Made by a program: the position numbers and the translations under genes | Shown: one piece after another, positions 1 through 7,178 of the stretch | Layout of the letters: each line of letters starts with the position of its first letter | How positions within the stretch are numbered: the first letter of the stretch is position 1 | Assembly (NCBI RefSeq): GCF_035325925.1 | Contig: NZ_DAOKZA010000018.1 | Coordinates: 1 to 64,000 of the forward strand | Direction: 5' to 3' | Length of the DNA: 64,000 nt | Source of the DNA: Calidifontimicrobium sp035325925 | Lineage (GTDB): Bacteria; Pseudomonadota; Gammaproteobacteria; Burkholderiales; Burkholderiaceae_C | The notes under the pieces: model-generated | What the model was told of the DNA's origin: nothing | Seen by the model: the letters and a program-made list of their open reading frames with translations, nothing else | Databases searched by the model: none

Positions 1-707
1 GCCTGGTCGGCCACAGCGGCTCGGGCAAGAGCACGCTGGTCAACCTGATCTGCCGCTTCTACGACGTCACCGACGGCGCGATCCGGGTCGACGGCGTCGA
101 CCTGCGCCGCTACGCGGTGGCCGACTACCGCCGCCACATCGGGCTGGTGCTGCAGGAGCCGTTCCTGTTCTTCGGCACCGTGGCCGAGAACATCGCCTAC
201 GGCAAGCCGGGCGCGTCGCGCGAGGAGATCGTCGCGGCGGCCCGCGCGGCGCACGCGCACGAGTTCATCCTGCGGCTGCCGCACGGCTACGACGCGCTGG
301 TCGGCGAGCGCGGCCAGGGGCTGTCGGGCGGCGAGCGCCAGCGCATCAGCATCGCGCGCGCGCTGCTCATCGACCCGCGCATCCTGATCCTCGACGAGGC
401 CACGTCGAGCGTCGACACCGAGACCGAGCAGGAGATCCAGAAGGCGCTGGACAACCTGGTGCGCGGGCGCACGACGATCGCCATCGCGCACCGGCTGTCG
501 ACGCTGCGCCGCGCCGACCGCCTGGTGGTGATGGACCGCGGGCGCATCGTCGAGGTCGGCACGCACGACGACCTGCTCGCGCGCCGCGGCGCCTACTGGC
601 GCCTGTACGAGGCGCAGGCGCGGCAGGTCGACCATGAGGAGGCCGACTTCGCCGAGCGCGTCGTGCCCCCGGCGCCGCCGGCGGCGCACCCGGCGGGCGC
701 GGCATGA
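1..707 (+). CDS. ABC exporter ATP-binding protein, 5'-truncated by the window (cyanophycin-associated type)
   Basis: The reading frame is open from base 3, so only the C-terminal nucleotide-binding domain is present. Visible motifs are Walker A GHSGSGKST (9-35), the Q-loop LVLQEP, signature LSGGERQR (321-344), Walker B ILILDEA (381-401) and the switch histidine in AIAHRLST. This is the layout of exporter half-transporters with fused membrane and ATPase domains; the membrane part lies upstream. The stop overlaps the next start (ATGA at 704-707), so it is coupled to a DUF1854 gene. From family knowledge, ABC exporters paired with DUF1854 proteins are annotated as cyanophycin-metabolism associated. 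The substrate cannot be read from this fragment. Confidence 0.9.
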   Translation, partial: LVGHSGSGKSTLVNLICRFYDVTDGAIRVDGVDLRRYAVADYRRHIGLVLQEPFLFFGTVAENIAYGKPGASREEIVAAARAAHAHEFILRLPHGYDALVGERGQGLSGGERQRISIARALLIDPRILILDEATSSVDTETEQEIQKALDNLVRGRTTIAIAHRLSTLRRADRLVVMDRGRIVEVGTHDDLLARRGAYWRLYEAQARQVDHEEADFAERVVPPAPPAAHPAGAA

Positions 708-1192
708 CGACGCCGCCGATGAACGCAACGGTCGACTGGCGCATCGAGCGCGACGCGCACGCCCGCCTGGTGCTGACGCTGGCCGACGGCGGCGTGCACG
801 TCGGCGTGGTGCCGATGCGCGCCTTCCCGCTGTCGGCGCCCGACGCCGGCGTGTCGCTGGTCGGCGGCGACGGCCGCGAACTGCTGTGGATCGACCGCCT
901 CGACGCACTGCCGCCGGGGCCGCGTGCACTGCTCGACGACGAGCTCGCGGCGCGCGAGTTCGCCCCCGAGATCCTGCGCCTGCGCGCGGTGTCGACGTTC
1001 GGCACGCCGAGCACCTGGCACGTCGACACCGACCGCGGCGAGACGCGCTTCGTGCTCAAGGGCGAGGAGGACATCCGCCGCCTCGGCGAGCACGCGCTGC
1101 TGGTCACCGACAGCCACGGCGTCGGCTACCGCGTGCGCGACCGCTTCGCGCTGGACCGCCACTCGCGGCGGCTGCTCGAACGCTTCTTGTGA
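704..1192 (+). CDS. DUF1854 family protein (cyanophycin-metabolism associated)
   Basis: This 162-residue soluble protein has no signal peptide or membrane segment. Recognisable DUF1854 stretches are VGVVPMRAFPLSAPD, the central DRLDALPPGPRALLDDELA, FVLKGEEDIRRL and the C-terminal DRHSRRLLERFL. It starts on the ATG that overlaps the stop of the upstream ABC exporter by four bases, so the two are almost certainly translated together and act together. From known context, this pair often sits near cyanophycin synthetase genes in Burkholderiales, although none is in this window. The biochemical function is unknown; an accessory or regulatory role for the transporter is inference. Confidence 0.88.
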   Translation: MTTPPMNATVDWRIERDAHARLVLTLADGGVHVGVVPMRAFPLSAPDAGVSLVGGDGRELLWIDRLDALPPGPRALLDDELAAREFAPEILRLRAVSTFGTPSTWHVDTDRGETRFVLKGEEDIRRLGEHALLVTDSHGVGYRVRDRFALDRHSRRLLERFL

Positions 1193-1209
1193 CGCGCGCG
1201 GACGCCGCC

Positions 1210-1881
1210 TCACCGCGGCGCACCGAGGCCGGCGAGGTCGAGCAACGCGCGCGCGTACACCTCGGGCGGCTGCGCGCCCTGCAGCAGGTGACGCCGGTCG
1301 ACGACGACCGAAGGCACCGCGCGGATGCCCGCCTGCAGCCACGCCTGCTCGGCCGCGCGCACCTCGTCGGCGCAGGCATCGCCTTCGATCACCGCGCGCG
1401 CCGCATCGAGGTCGAGCCCGGCCTGCGCGGCCGCGTCGAGCAGCACCTCGGGCGCGCCCGGGTTGCGGCCGTCGCGGTGATAGGCTCGCAGCAGCGCGTG
1501 CTTCAGCCGGCGCTGCGCCTGCGCGCCGACCCCACCGGCGTGGTGCAGCAGGCGGTGCGCGTCGAAGGTGTTCCACACGCGCCGGCGCTCGCCGAACTCG
1601 AAACCCACCGCGGCGCCGCGCTCGCGCAGCGCGTCGCGTGCGGCGTCGAGCTGCGCGTCGTCCATGCCGTACTTGGCCTTCAGGTGCTCGGCGGCGTCCT
1701 CGCCGTCGCGGCCGAGCGCGGGGTTGAGCTCGAACGGCTGGAACTGCAGCGCGACCTCGAGCGCGTCGCCGTGCGAGACGCGCATCGCCTCGAGCGCGCG
1801 CTCGAGCGCGGCGAGGCCAACCGCACACCAAGGGCAGGCCACGTCGGAGACGAAGTCGATGTGCAGCGTGCGGGCCGTCAT
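1210..1881 (-). CDS. DsbA family oxidoreductase, FrnE-like
   Basis: This 223-residue thioredoxin-fold protein opens with the first beta strand and a C-P-W-C redox pair (Cys16, Cys19) in DVACPWCAVG. A helical insertion follows, and the usual cis-proline loop is seen in GIRAVPSVVV near the end. The length and CPWC site match the FrnE/2-hydroxychromene-2-carboxylate isomerase-like branch of the DsbA superfamily. There is no signal peptide, so it is probably cytoplasmic, acting in disulfide chemistry or oxidative stress. It faces the DUF1854 gene tail to tail, 17 bp apart, and diverges from the DUF2242 lipoprotein. An isomerase role cannot be excluded. Confidence 0.88.
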   Translation of the reverse strand: MTARTLHIDFVSDVACPWCAVGLAALERALEAMRVSHGDALEVALQFQPFELNPALGRDGEDAAEHLKAKYGMDDAQLDAARDALRERGAAVGFEFGERRRVWNTFDAHRLLHHAGGVGAQAQRRLKHALLRAYHRDGRNPGAPEVLLDAAAQAGLDLDAARAVIEGDACADEVRAAEQAWLQAGIRAVPSVVVDRRHLLQGAQPPEVYARALLDLAGLGAPR

Positions 1882-1977
1882 GACGCCGATTGTCCCCCCG
1901 GGCGGCGGATCGCGCCGGCGCGCGGCGTAGCATCCGCAGCCGTTGCGCCCGCGCGCCCGCCCGCCCCGCCAACTGCC

Positions 1978-2556
1978 GTGACCCGCTGCCCCCGCCTGCC
2001 CCGCGTTGCCGCCGCGCTCACAGCCGCGACGGCGATCGTCGGCTGCGCCGGTTCGCGGGCGCCGCTGTCGGCGTCGCGGTTCGAGAACTTCGACTCGCAG
2101 GAGACGCACGCGCGACTCGTCGACGCGACGCCGGCGCAGGCCTGCGAGGCCGCGCGCCGCGCGCTGCTCAGCCAGGGCTACCTGATCGGCAGCGCCGGCG
2201 CCGAGTTCGTCAGCGGCCGCAAGTCGTTCCAGCCCACGCGCGAGGCGCAGGTCGACCTGGAGATGCGCGTGGTGTGCGTGCGCGAGTCGCCCGGCGGCGA
2301 GATCGCGACGGTGTTCGTCAGCGGCACCGAGGAACGCTACGCGCTGAAGAAGAGCAGCAGTTCGGCCAGCGTCGGCGTCGGCGCGCTCGGGTCGCTGTCG
2401 CTGCCGTTCGCCGCCGGCGACGAGGCGCTGGTGCGCGTGGGCACCCAGACCATCACGCAACCGGCCTTCTACGACCGCTTCTACGCGCTGGTCTACCGCT
2501 TCCTAGGCGCTCCGTCGCCCGACGTCGACGACGACGCACCGGCGACGCCGCGCTGA
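1978..2556 (+). CDS. DUF2242 domain lipoprotein
   Basis: This is a 192-residue predicted lipoprotein. The GTG at 1978 is the only start that gives a complete signal peptide: basic MTRCPRLPR, an alanine-rich core and a lipobox ending at Cys23 (AIVGC). The mature part has the DUF2242 hallmarks FENFDSQETHARLVDA, a conserved Cys in AQACEAARRALLSQGY and GRKSFQP. A Ser/Ala/Gly-rich stretch (KKSSSSASVGVG) precedes the C-terminal region. Members are envelope proteins of unknown function found mainly in Burkholderiales. It is monocistronic by spacing, 78 bp ahead of the LysM protein. Confidence 0.87.
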   Translation: MTRCPRLPRVAAALTAATAIVGCAGSRAPLSASRFENFDSQETHARLVDATPAQACEAARRALLSQGYLIGSAGAEFVSGRKSFQPTREAQVDLEMRVVCVRESPGGEIATVFVSGTEERYALKKSSSSASVGVGALGSLSLPFAAGDEALVRVGTQTITQPAFYDRFYALVYRFLGAPSPDVDDDAPATPR

Positions 2557-2587
2557 CCAAGCGAGCGCGCACCGGCAACGGCAATGC

Positions 2588-2605
2588 GATCGACTACAGT
2601 CGATC
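2588..2605 (+). promoter_or_regulatory. Perfect palindrome overlapping a -10-like hexamer upstream of the BON/LysM gene
   Basis: GATCGACT-AC-AGTCGATC is an 18-bp sequence with two perfect 8-bp arms around a 2-bp centre. A TACAGT hexamer (2595-2600), a reasonable sigma-70 -10 element, lies inside it, 34 bp before the start codon. Position and symmetry fit an operator that would block polymerase. The regulator is not identifiable and no clear -35 was seen. Confidence 0.45.
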
Positions 2606-2634
2606 ATTCCCACCCACAGCACAGGAGGTCCCCG

Positions 2635-3138
2635 ATGGGTCTGATCAGTTTCATCAAGGAGGCCGGCGAGAAGCTGTTCGGCACCGGCGAGGCCAAGGCC
2701 GCGCAGGAAGCCGCCGCGAAACAGGCCAGCGCCGAGAACGTGGCCCGGCTGAACAAGGCCGCCGGCGACGCGATCGCCAACTACATCGTCGCGATGGGGC
2801 TGAAGGTCGACGGCCTGAAGGTCGACGTCGACTCTGGCACCGGCACGGTGACCGTCTCGGGGCAGGTCGCCGACCAGGCCACGCGCGAGAAGGTGGTGCT
2901 GTGCTGCGGCAACGTCGACCGTGTCTCGGCGGTCAACGACCAGCTGACCGTCGTCGCGCCGCAGCCCGAGTCGAAGATCTACGTCGTCGTCAAGGGCGAC
3001 ACGCTGTCGAAGATCTCGAAGGAGTTCTACGGCACGCCGAACAAGTACATGCAGATCTTCGAGGCCAACAAGCCGATGCTCACGCACCCCGACAAGATCT
3101 ACCCGGGGCAGGCGCTGCGCATCCCGCCCGAGGCCTGA
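2635..3138 (+). CDS. BON and LysM domain protein, YgaU/Kbp-like
   Basis: This 167-residue protein starts at ATG 2635, placed by a strong AGGAGGT ribosome site at 2623-2629; in-frame upstream ATG 2584 lacks one. A short N-terminal region (MGLISFIKEAGEKLFGTGEA) leads into a BON domain (about residues 40-105). A C-terminal LysM domain follows (about 113-165), beginning KIYVVVKGDTLSKIS and ending with the usual PGQALRIP. The E. coli relative YgaU (Kbp) binds potassium and is induced under osmotic stress, so a similar role is likely. No signal peptide is visible, which fits the YgaU group. The promoter region has a perfect palindrome. Confidence 0.93.
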   Translation: MGLISFIKEAGEKLFGTGEAKAAQEAAAKQASAENVARLNKAAGDAIANYIVAMGLKVDGLKVDVDSGTGTVTVSGQVADQATREKVVLCCGNVDRVSAVNDQLTVVAPQPESKIYVVVKGDTLSKISKEFYGTPNKYMQIFEANKPMLTHPDKIYPGQALRIPPEA

Positions 3139-3154
3139 CGAGGTGCCGGGGCGG

Positions 3155-3171
3155 GCCGGCCTCAGGCCGGC
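3155..3171. terminator. Inverted repeat between convergent genes, possible bidirectional terminator
   Basis: GCCGGCC-TCA-GGCCGGC is a perfect 7-bp dyad with a 3-base loop. It lies between the converging BON/LysM and Bfd-like genes, and its loop is the stop codon of the ferredoxin gene. No T-run follows on either strand, so it is not a classical intrinsic terminator. It may act as a transcript-end hairpin. Confidence 0.35.
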
Positions 3172-3356
3172 TCGAGCACGGCCCGCGGCACGGCGGCGCG
3201 GGCGTTCGCGAAGACCTCGCGCGCGCAGTCCTCGCAGCAGGCGCAGTGACGCGCGATGCAGGTCTCGTCCTGCAGCGCGTCGAAATCGGTCACGCCGTCG
3301 CGCGCGTGGCGCTCGATGTCACGCTCGGAGATGCGGTGGCACAGGCAGACGATCAT
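3162..3356 (-). CDS. Bacterioferritin-associated ferredoxin-like (2Fe-2S) protein
   Basis: This 64-residue protein is of the Fer2_BFD family. Cysteines include Cys4 and Cys6 in MIVCLC and a C-terminal group (Cys33, Cys38, Cys40, Cys41, Cys44). The family uses C-x-C and C-x2-C pairs for its cluster, so there are more cysteines than needed here. Bfd reduces the ferric core of bacterioferritin so that stored iron can be released under iron starvation. The upstream Fur-box-like dyad at 3397-3415 is what that role predicts. No bacterioferritin gene is adjacent. Confidence 0.88.
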   Translation of the reverse strand: MIVCLCHRISERDIERHARDGVTDFDALQDETCIARHCACCEDCAREVFANARAAVPRAVLEPA

Positions 3357-3396
3357 GACGCGGTCCGGTTCGATTCCTGAATCGGACTCTAGTACA

Positions 3397-3415
3397 AATG
3401 CGAATGCTTCGCAAT
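3397..3415 (-). promoter_or_regulatory. Fur-box-like operator upstream of the Bfd-like gene
   Basis: AATGCGAATGCTTCGCAAT is a 19-bp imperfect palindrome resembling betaproteobacterial Fur boxes. It sits inside a longer imperfect dyad (3391-3421) whose outer arms are AGTAC and GTACT. It is 41-59 bp before the ferredoxin start codon, a promoter-overlapping position. Iron-dependent repression is inferred from the sequence and from the known biology of bfd genes. Confidence 0.6.
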
Positions 3416-3452
3416 AGTACTGTCGATCCGGTGATCGCCGGCGCCGCGGCGC

Positions 3453-4466
3453 TCAGCGCAGCGCCGGCGCCATGCCGCCGAGCGCGCGCACCGCGCTCTC
3501 GCCGATGCCGGCGCCGAAGCGCTTGGCCAGCCGCTCGGCCAGGTTGCCGCGCGGCGTGTAGTCGATGATCTCCTCGGCCTTGACGACCTCGCGCGCCACG
3601 TAGTCGAGGTTGCCGGTGCGGTCGGCCAGCCCCAGTTCGACGGCCTTCTCGCCGTTCCAGAACAGCCCGGAGAACATCTCCGGCGTCTCCTTCAGCCGCG
3701 CGCCGCGGCCGTCGCGCACCGCGTCGATGAACTGGCGGTGGATCTGGTCGATCATCGCCTGCGCGTAGGCCACGTGGCGCTCGTTCTGCGGCGAGAAGGG
3801 GTCGAGCATGCCCTTGTTGTCGCCGGCGGTCAGCAGGCGGCGCTCGACGCCGAGCTTGTCCATCGCGCCGGTGAAGCCGAAACCGTCCATCAGCACGCCG
3901 ATGCTGCCCACCAGGCTCGCCTTGTCGACGAAGATCTCGTCGGCGGCCGCGGCGATGTAGTACGCACCCGACGCGCAGACCTCCTCGACGACGGCGTAGA
4001 GCTTCTTGCCGTGCAGCGCCTTCAGCCGGCGGATCTCGTCGTTGACGATGCCCGCCTGCACCGGGCTGCCCCCGGGGCTGTTGATGCGCAGCACCACGGC
4101 CTGCGCGCCGGCATCCTCGAAGGCGCTGCGCAGGCCGGCGACGATCGCCTCGGCGCTCGCATCGGCATCGGTGGCGATCTCGCCCTTGACCTCGACCAGC
4201 GCCGTGTGCGGGCCCGCCGGCGCCGCCGACAGGCGGCTGTCGACGAAGATGGCCCATGCCACCGCGACGAACAACCCGAACCAGGCGAGCCTGAAGAACA
4301 CGCGCCAGCGGCGCTCGCTGCGGCGGTCGCGCAGCAGGTCGCGCACCAGCCGCTCGACGGTGTCCTCGAGGCGGGCGCTGCCGGCCGCCGGGGCGGGCCG
4401 GGCAGCAGGCGGCGCGGTCGCGCTCGGCGGGGGCGCGCCGGCGGGGTCTTCGGGGTCGGTGTTCAT
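3453..4466 (-). CDS. sppA: S49 family signal peptide peptidase
   Basis: This 337-residue protein starts at ATG 4466 (MNTDPEDPAG); longer upstream frames are Arg-rich shadow sequence. A Pro/Ala-rich cytoplasmic tail precedes one membrane anchor (WFGLFVAVAWAIFVD). The peptidase domain has NSPGGS, the catalytic-serine motif CASGAYYIAAAADEI and the probable general-base lysine in GDNKGMLDPF. The size is that of the single-domain SppA rather than the 67-kDa E. coli form. It degrades residual signal peptides in the inner membrane. Its start overlaps the Rieske stop (ATGA), so both are in one operon with the HAD gene. Confidence 0.93.
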   Translation of the reverse strand: MNTDPEDPAGAPPPSATAPPAARPAPAAGSARLEDTVERLVRDLLRDRRSERRWRVFFRLAWFGLFVAVAWAIFVDSRLSAAPAGPHTALVEVKGEIATDADASAEAIVAGLRSAFEDAGAQAVVLRINSPGGSPVQAGIVNDEIRRLKALHGKKLYAVVEEVCASGAYYIAAAADEIFVDKASLVGSIGVLMDGFGFTGAMDKLGVERRLLTAGDNKGMLDPFSPQNERHVAYAQAMIDQIHRQFIDAVRDGRGARLKETPEMFSGLFWNGEKAVELGLADRTGNLDYVAREVVKAEEIIDYTPRGNLAERLAKRFGAGIGESAVRALGGMAPALR

Positions 4467-4891
4467 CGCGGTCTCCCGGACGCCGCGGCGGCGTCGTGGT
4501 CGTCGAACTGCGGCGGCCGCAGGGCCGCGGAAGGATACCAATACACCCCGTCGGCGCGCTCCTCGAGCGCCACCTCGGTGAGCCGCGCGCGGCCGCACGG
4601 CCCGCCGACGCAGCGGCCATTGGCCGGCTCGTAGGTCGCACCGTGCACCGCGCAGACGATGTAGCGCCGCTCGGCGTCGAGGAACTCGCCCGGCAGCCAG
4701 TCAAGTTCGCTGGGCACGTGCACGCAGCGGTTCAGATAGGCCACCGCGCGGCCTTCGAAGCGCAGCGCGAACGCGCGCATCGGCTCGCCGCGCCAGACCA
4801 CGTCGAAGAGCAGCGCGCGGCCGCGCTCGACGAGCTCGTCGCCGCGGCACAGGAACTGCGCCGCGTCGCCGGCGCGGGCGTCGTCAGCCAT
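4463..4891 (-). CDS. Rieske 2Fe-2S domain protein
   Basis: This 142-residue soluble protein is built around a single Rieske fold. The ligands are Cys56-x-His58 (NRCVHVP) and Cys80-x2-His83 (VCAVHGATYEP), followed by the GGPCGRARL loop region. It has no oxygenase catalytic domain, so it is a stand-alone ferredoxin-like protein. It overlaps the HAD phosphatase stop by 8 bp and the sppA start by 4 bp, so it is the middle gene of a tightly coupled operon. The electron-transfer partner is unknown. The rluC-HAD-Rieske-sppA order is, to my knowledge, common in Burkholderiales. Confidence 0.9.
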   Translation of the reverse strand: MADDARAGDAAQFLCRGDELVERGRALLFDVVWRGEPMRAFALRFEGRAVAYLNRCVHVPSELDWLPGEFLDAERRYIVCAVHGATYEPANGRCVGGPCGRARLTEVALEERADGVYWYPSAALRPPQFDDHDAAAASGRPR

Positions 4892-5549
4892 GCCGCAGCA
4901 GCCAGTCGTGCAGCTCGCGCGTGCTGTGCGCCACCGCCAGCGGCTCGTGACCGACCAGCTGCGCCGGCTCGTGCGCGCCGTAGGCCACGGCGACGCAGGC
5001 GGCGCCGGCGTTGGCCGCGAGCTGCAGGTCGTGCGTGGTGTCGCCGATCATCAGCGTGCGCTCGGGCGGCACGTCGAGCTCGTCCATCAACTCGAGCAGC
5101 ATGCGCGGGTGCGGTTTGCTCGCGGTCTCGTCGGCGGTGCGGGTAGCGTCGAACACGCCGCGCAGCCGGGCATGCGCCAGCGCGTCGTTCAGACCCTGCC
5201 GCCCCTTGCCGGTGGCCACCGCGAGCAGCTGGTTGCGCGCCTTCAGCGCGCCGAGCATCTCGAGCGTGCCGTCGAACAGGCTCAGCTCGTGCTGGCGCGC
5301 CAGGTAGTGGTGGCGGTAGCGGTGGCCGAGCTCGGCGTAGCGCTCGCTCGGCAGCGACGGCGCGGCGTGGCGCAGTGCGTCGTGCAGCCCGAGCCCGATG
5401 ACGTAGGCCGCGTCGGCGTCGCTGGGCACCGCCGCGCCGACGTCGCGGCAGGCGTCCTGGATGCAGCGCACGATCGACGCGGTCGAGTCGAACAGCGTGC
5501 CGTCCCAGTCGAAGACGACGAGGTCGAAGCGGCGTGAGGTGGCGTTCAC
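4884..5549 (-). CDS. HAD-IA family phosphatase, phosphoglycolate phosphatase-like
   Basis: This 221-residue protein uses GTG 5549 as start, placing motif I at residues 14-18 (FDWDGTLFDS, with nucleophile Asp14 and acid/base Asp16). Motif II is in VATGKG, the lysine in ASKPHP and motif IV in MIGDTTHDLQLA. A helical cap follows motif I, as in subfamily IA (Gph, PpaX). The substrate is probably a small phosphate ester such as 2-phosphoglycolate, but the motifs do not decide. It lies 37 bp after rluC and overlaps the Rieske gene. Confidence 0.9.
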   Translation of the reverse strand: MNATSRRFDLVVFDWDGTLFDSTASIVRCIQDACRDVGAAVPSDADAAYVIGLGLHDALRHAAPSLPSERYAELGHRYRHHYLARQHELSLFDGTLEMLGALKARNQLLAVATGKGRQGLNDALAHARLRGVFDATRTADETASKPHPRMLLELMDELDVPPERTLMIGDTTHDLQLAANAGAACVAVAYGAHEPAQLVGHEPLAVAHSTRELHDWLLRHG

Positions 5550-5586
5550 GGCGGCAAGTGTCGCGCAACGGCCGCGCGTCTCCCGG

Positions 5587-6606
5587 TCACCGGTCTTGCG
5601 CCAGCGCGTCGAGCAGCGCGGCGCAGTCCGCCGGCAGCGGCGCCTCGAGCACGACACGATCGCCGCTGGCCGGGTGGTCGAACGCCAGGCGCCGCGCGTG
5701 CAGGAACATGCGCTCGAAGCCCCGGTCGCGCGCGAACGCCTTGTTGCGCGCGAAGTCGCCGTACTTCGGGTCGCCGACGATCGGACAGCCGGCATGCGCC
5801 AGGTGCACGCGGATCTGGTGCGTGCGCCCGGTGGCGATGCGCACGTCGAGCAGCGTGCAGCCGCCGACGCGGCGCACGACCTGCACGATCGAGATCGATC
5901 GCTGTGCCGCCTCGTGGCCGGCGCCGACCACGCGCACGTGACGCTCGCCCTGCGCGTCGGTGCCCTTGAGCAGCGGCAGGTCGATGACCTTGCGCTGCGC
6001 CGGCCAGTCGCCGAACACCAGCGCCGCGTACAGCTTCTCTGTGCCGCGCGCGCGGAACTGGTCCTGCAGGTGTTTCAGCGCGCTGCGCTTCTTGGCCAGC
6101 AGCAGCAGCCCCGAGGTCTCCTTGTCGAGGCGGTGCACCAGTTCGAGGAACCGCGCTTCGGGCCGTGCGCGGCGCAGCTGCTCGATGACGCCGAAGCTCA
6201 CACCGCTGCCGCCGTGCACCGCGACGCCGGCCGGCTTGTCGATCGCCAGCAGGTGCTCGTCCTCGTGGACGGCGGCGAACTCGCGCGGCGGCGCCGCCGT
6301 CGCGGACGGCGCGGCGACGCGCACCGGCGGCACGCGCACCGTGTCGCCGGCGGCCAGGCGGGTGTCGGCCCCGGCGCGGCCCTTGTTGACGCGCACCTCG
6401 CCGCTGCGGATCAGCCGGTAGACGTGGGTCTTCGGCACGCCCTTGAGCAGGCGCAGCAGGAAGTTGTCGAGCCGCTGCCCGTCGCCGCCTTCGCCGACCA
6501 GCACCTGCCGCACCGGCGGTGCCGAAGGCCGGATCGGCGCGGCTTGGCCCGGCTTTTTCGGCGCACCGGCCGCGGCGGCTTCCGCCCCTATAATTCGCGC
6601 GCGCAC
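5587..6606 (-). CDS. rluC: 23S rRNA pseudouridine synthase RluC
   Basis: The protein has an N-terminal S4 RNA-binding domain (GQRLDNFLLRLLKGVPKTHV) and a RluA-type catalytic domain. The catalytic aspartate is in HRLDKETSGLLLLAK, followed by GRTHQIRVHLAHAG. It modifies 955/2504/2580-type positions in E. coli 23S rRNA. No ATG lies before the S4 domain; GTG 6606 gives 339 residues with a short basic Ala/Pro N-terminus, while a later GTG before RQVLVGEG is also possible. It diverges from rne, an arrangement also seen in E. coli, and the two promoters must overlap around 6590. Confidence 0.9.
   Translation of the reverse strand: MRARIIGAEAAAAGAPKKPGQAAPIRPSAPPVRQVLVGEGGDGQRLDNFLLRLLKGVPKTHVYRLIRSGEVRVNKGRAGADTRLAAGDTVRVPPVRVAAPSATAAPPREFAAVHEDEHLLAIDKPAGVAVHGGSGVSFGVIEQLRRARPEARFLELVHRLDKETSGLLLLAKKRSALKHLQDQFRARGTEKLYAALVFGDWPAQRKVIDLPLLKGTDAQGERHVRVVGAGHEAAQRSISIVQVVRRVGGCTLLDVRIATGRTHQIRVHLAHAGCPIVGDPKYGDFARNKAFARDRGFERMFLHARRLAFDHPASGDRVVLEAPLPADCAALLDALAQDR
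6589..6594 (+). promoter_or_regulatory. Candidate -10 element of the rne promoter
   Basis: TATAAT, a perfect sigma-70 -10 hexamer, stands out in this very GC-rich sequence, about 585 bp before the rne start. The -35 region at normal spacing (near 6566-6571) is poor. The element lies just inside the assumed rluC coding start on the opposite strand, so the two genes' expression could interfere. Confidence 0.5.
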
Positions 6607-7178
6607 CTGGAAACGGTAAGTGCTTGATTCGTCAGAGTTTAGCCGGGCACCCGCCCCGCCCCAGGAGGACGCACAACCGGTGATGCAACGCCACCGGCCG
6701 ACGACGGGCCCGGTCCCCACGTGACCCCGCAGCCGCCGACCGAGGGTGGAAGAGACACCGCCAGAAGAATCCCGCCACGGGCCCGTGGGAAGCAACGCAC
6801 GGGCCTGCGGCATCGACCAGGTTGATCGGTGCGACGGTCGCAAGTCCGCTCGCGCCAGCGCCCAGTGAACGCGCGTCCGTTGTCGCCCCCGCCGTCCCCC
6901 GAACCGCTGCCGCGCCCGCCACGAGCGAGTGCGCGCGCAGTGCCGCGCGCCGCCGCGCGGCCGCGGGACGTCCACGGGGCGCGCGCACGCTCGTCCGCCG
7001 GTGCGCACGTGGCTTCGCCGCGCGACTGACCGCTTCAGCGGACGGCGCGCGGCCCCGGCCAGTTCCTCCCCGGTTCTTCTTCGGTCGCTCGTGCATCGAA
7101 CTGCCGCCGGCTTCGCGCCGGCGGCTGGGCCTGAACGCGGCCGCGCGCACGACGCCGGCCGCGATGGAGTGCACGTCA
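6607..7178 (+). promoter_or_regulatory. Long rne 5' leader with a strong hairpin
   Basis: No convincing gene lies in these 572 bases. The leader contains GGCCCGTG (6780-6787) and CACGGGCC (6798-6805), a perfect 8-bp stem with a 10-base loop. In E. coli the rne leader (about 360 nt) has hairpins that RNase E recognises to trigger decay of its own mRNA. A long structured leader here suggests the same autoregulation, although the sequence itself is not recognisably homologous. Confidence 0.55.

Noticed and set aside
593..2556. Several long Arg/Ala-rich open frames on both strands
   Set aside because: They are shadows caused by high GC content; they overlap recognisable genes and have no family features.
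6822..7178. In-frame upstream extension of rne
   Set aside because: The extension is Arg/Ala/Pro-rich shadow sequence; RNase E begins MKRML in its family and GGAG precedes 7179.
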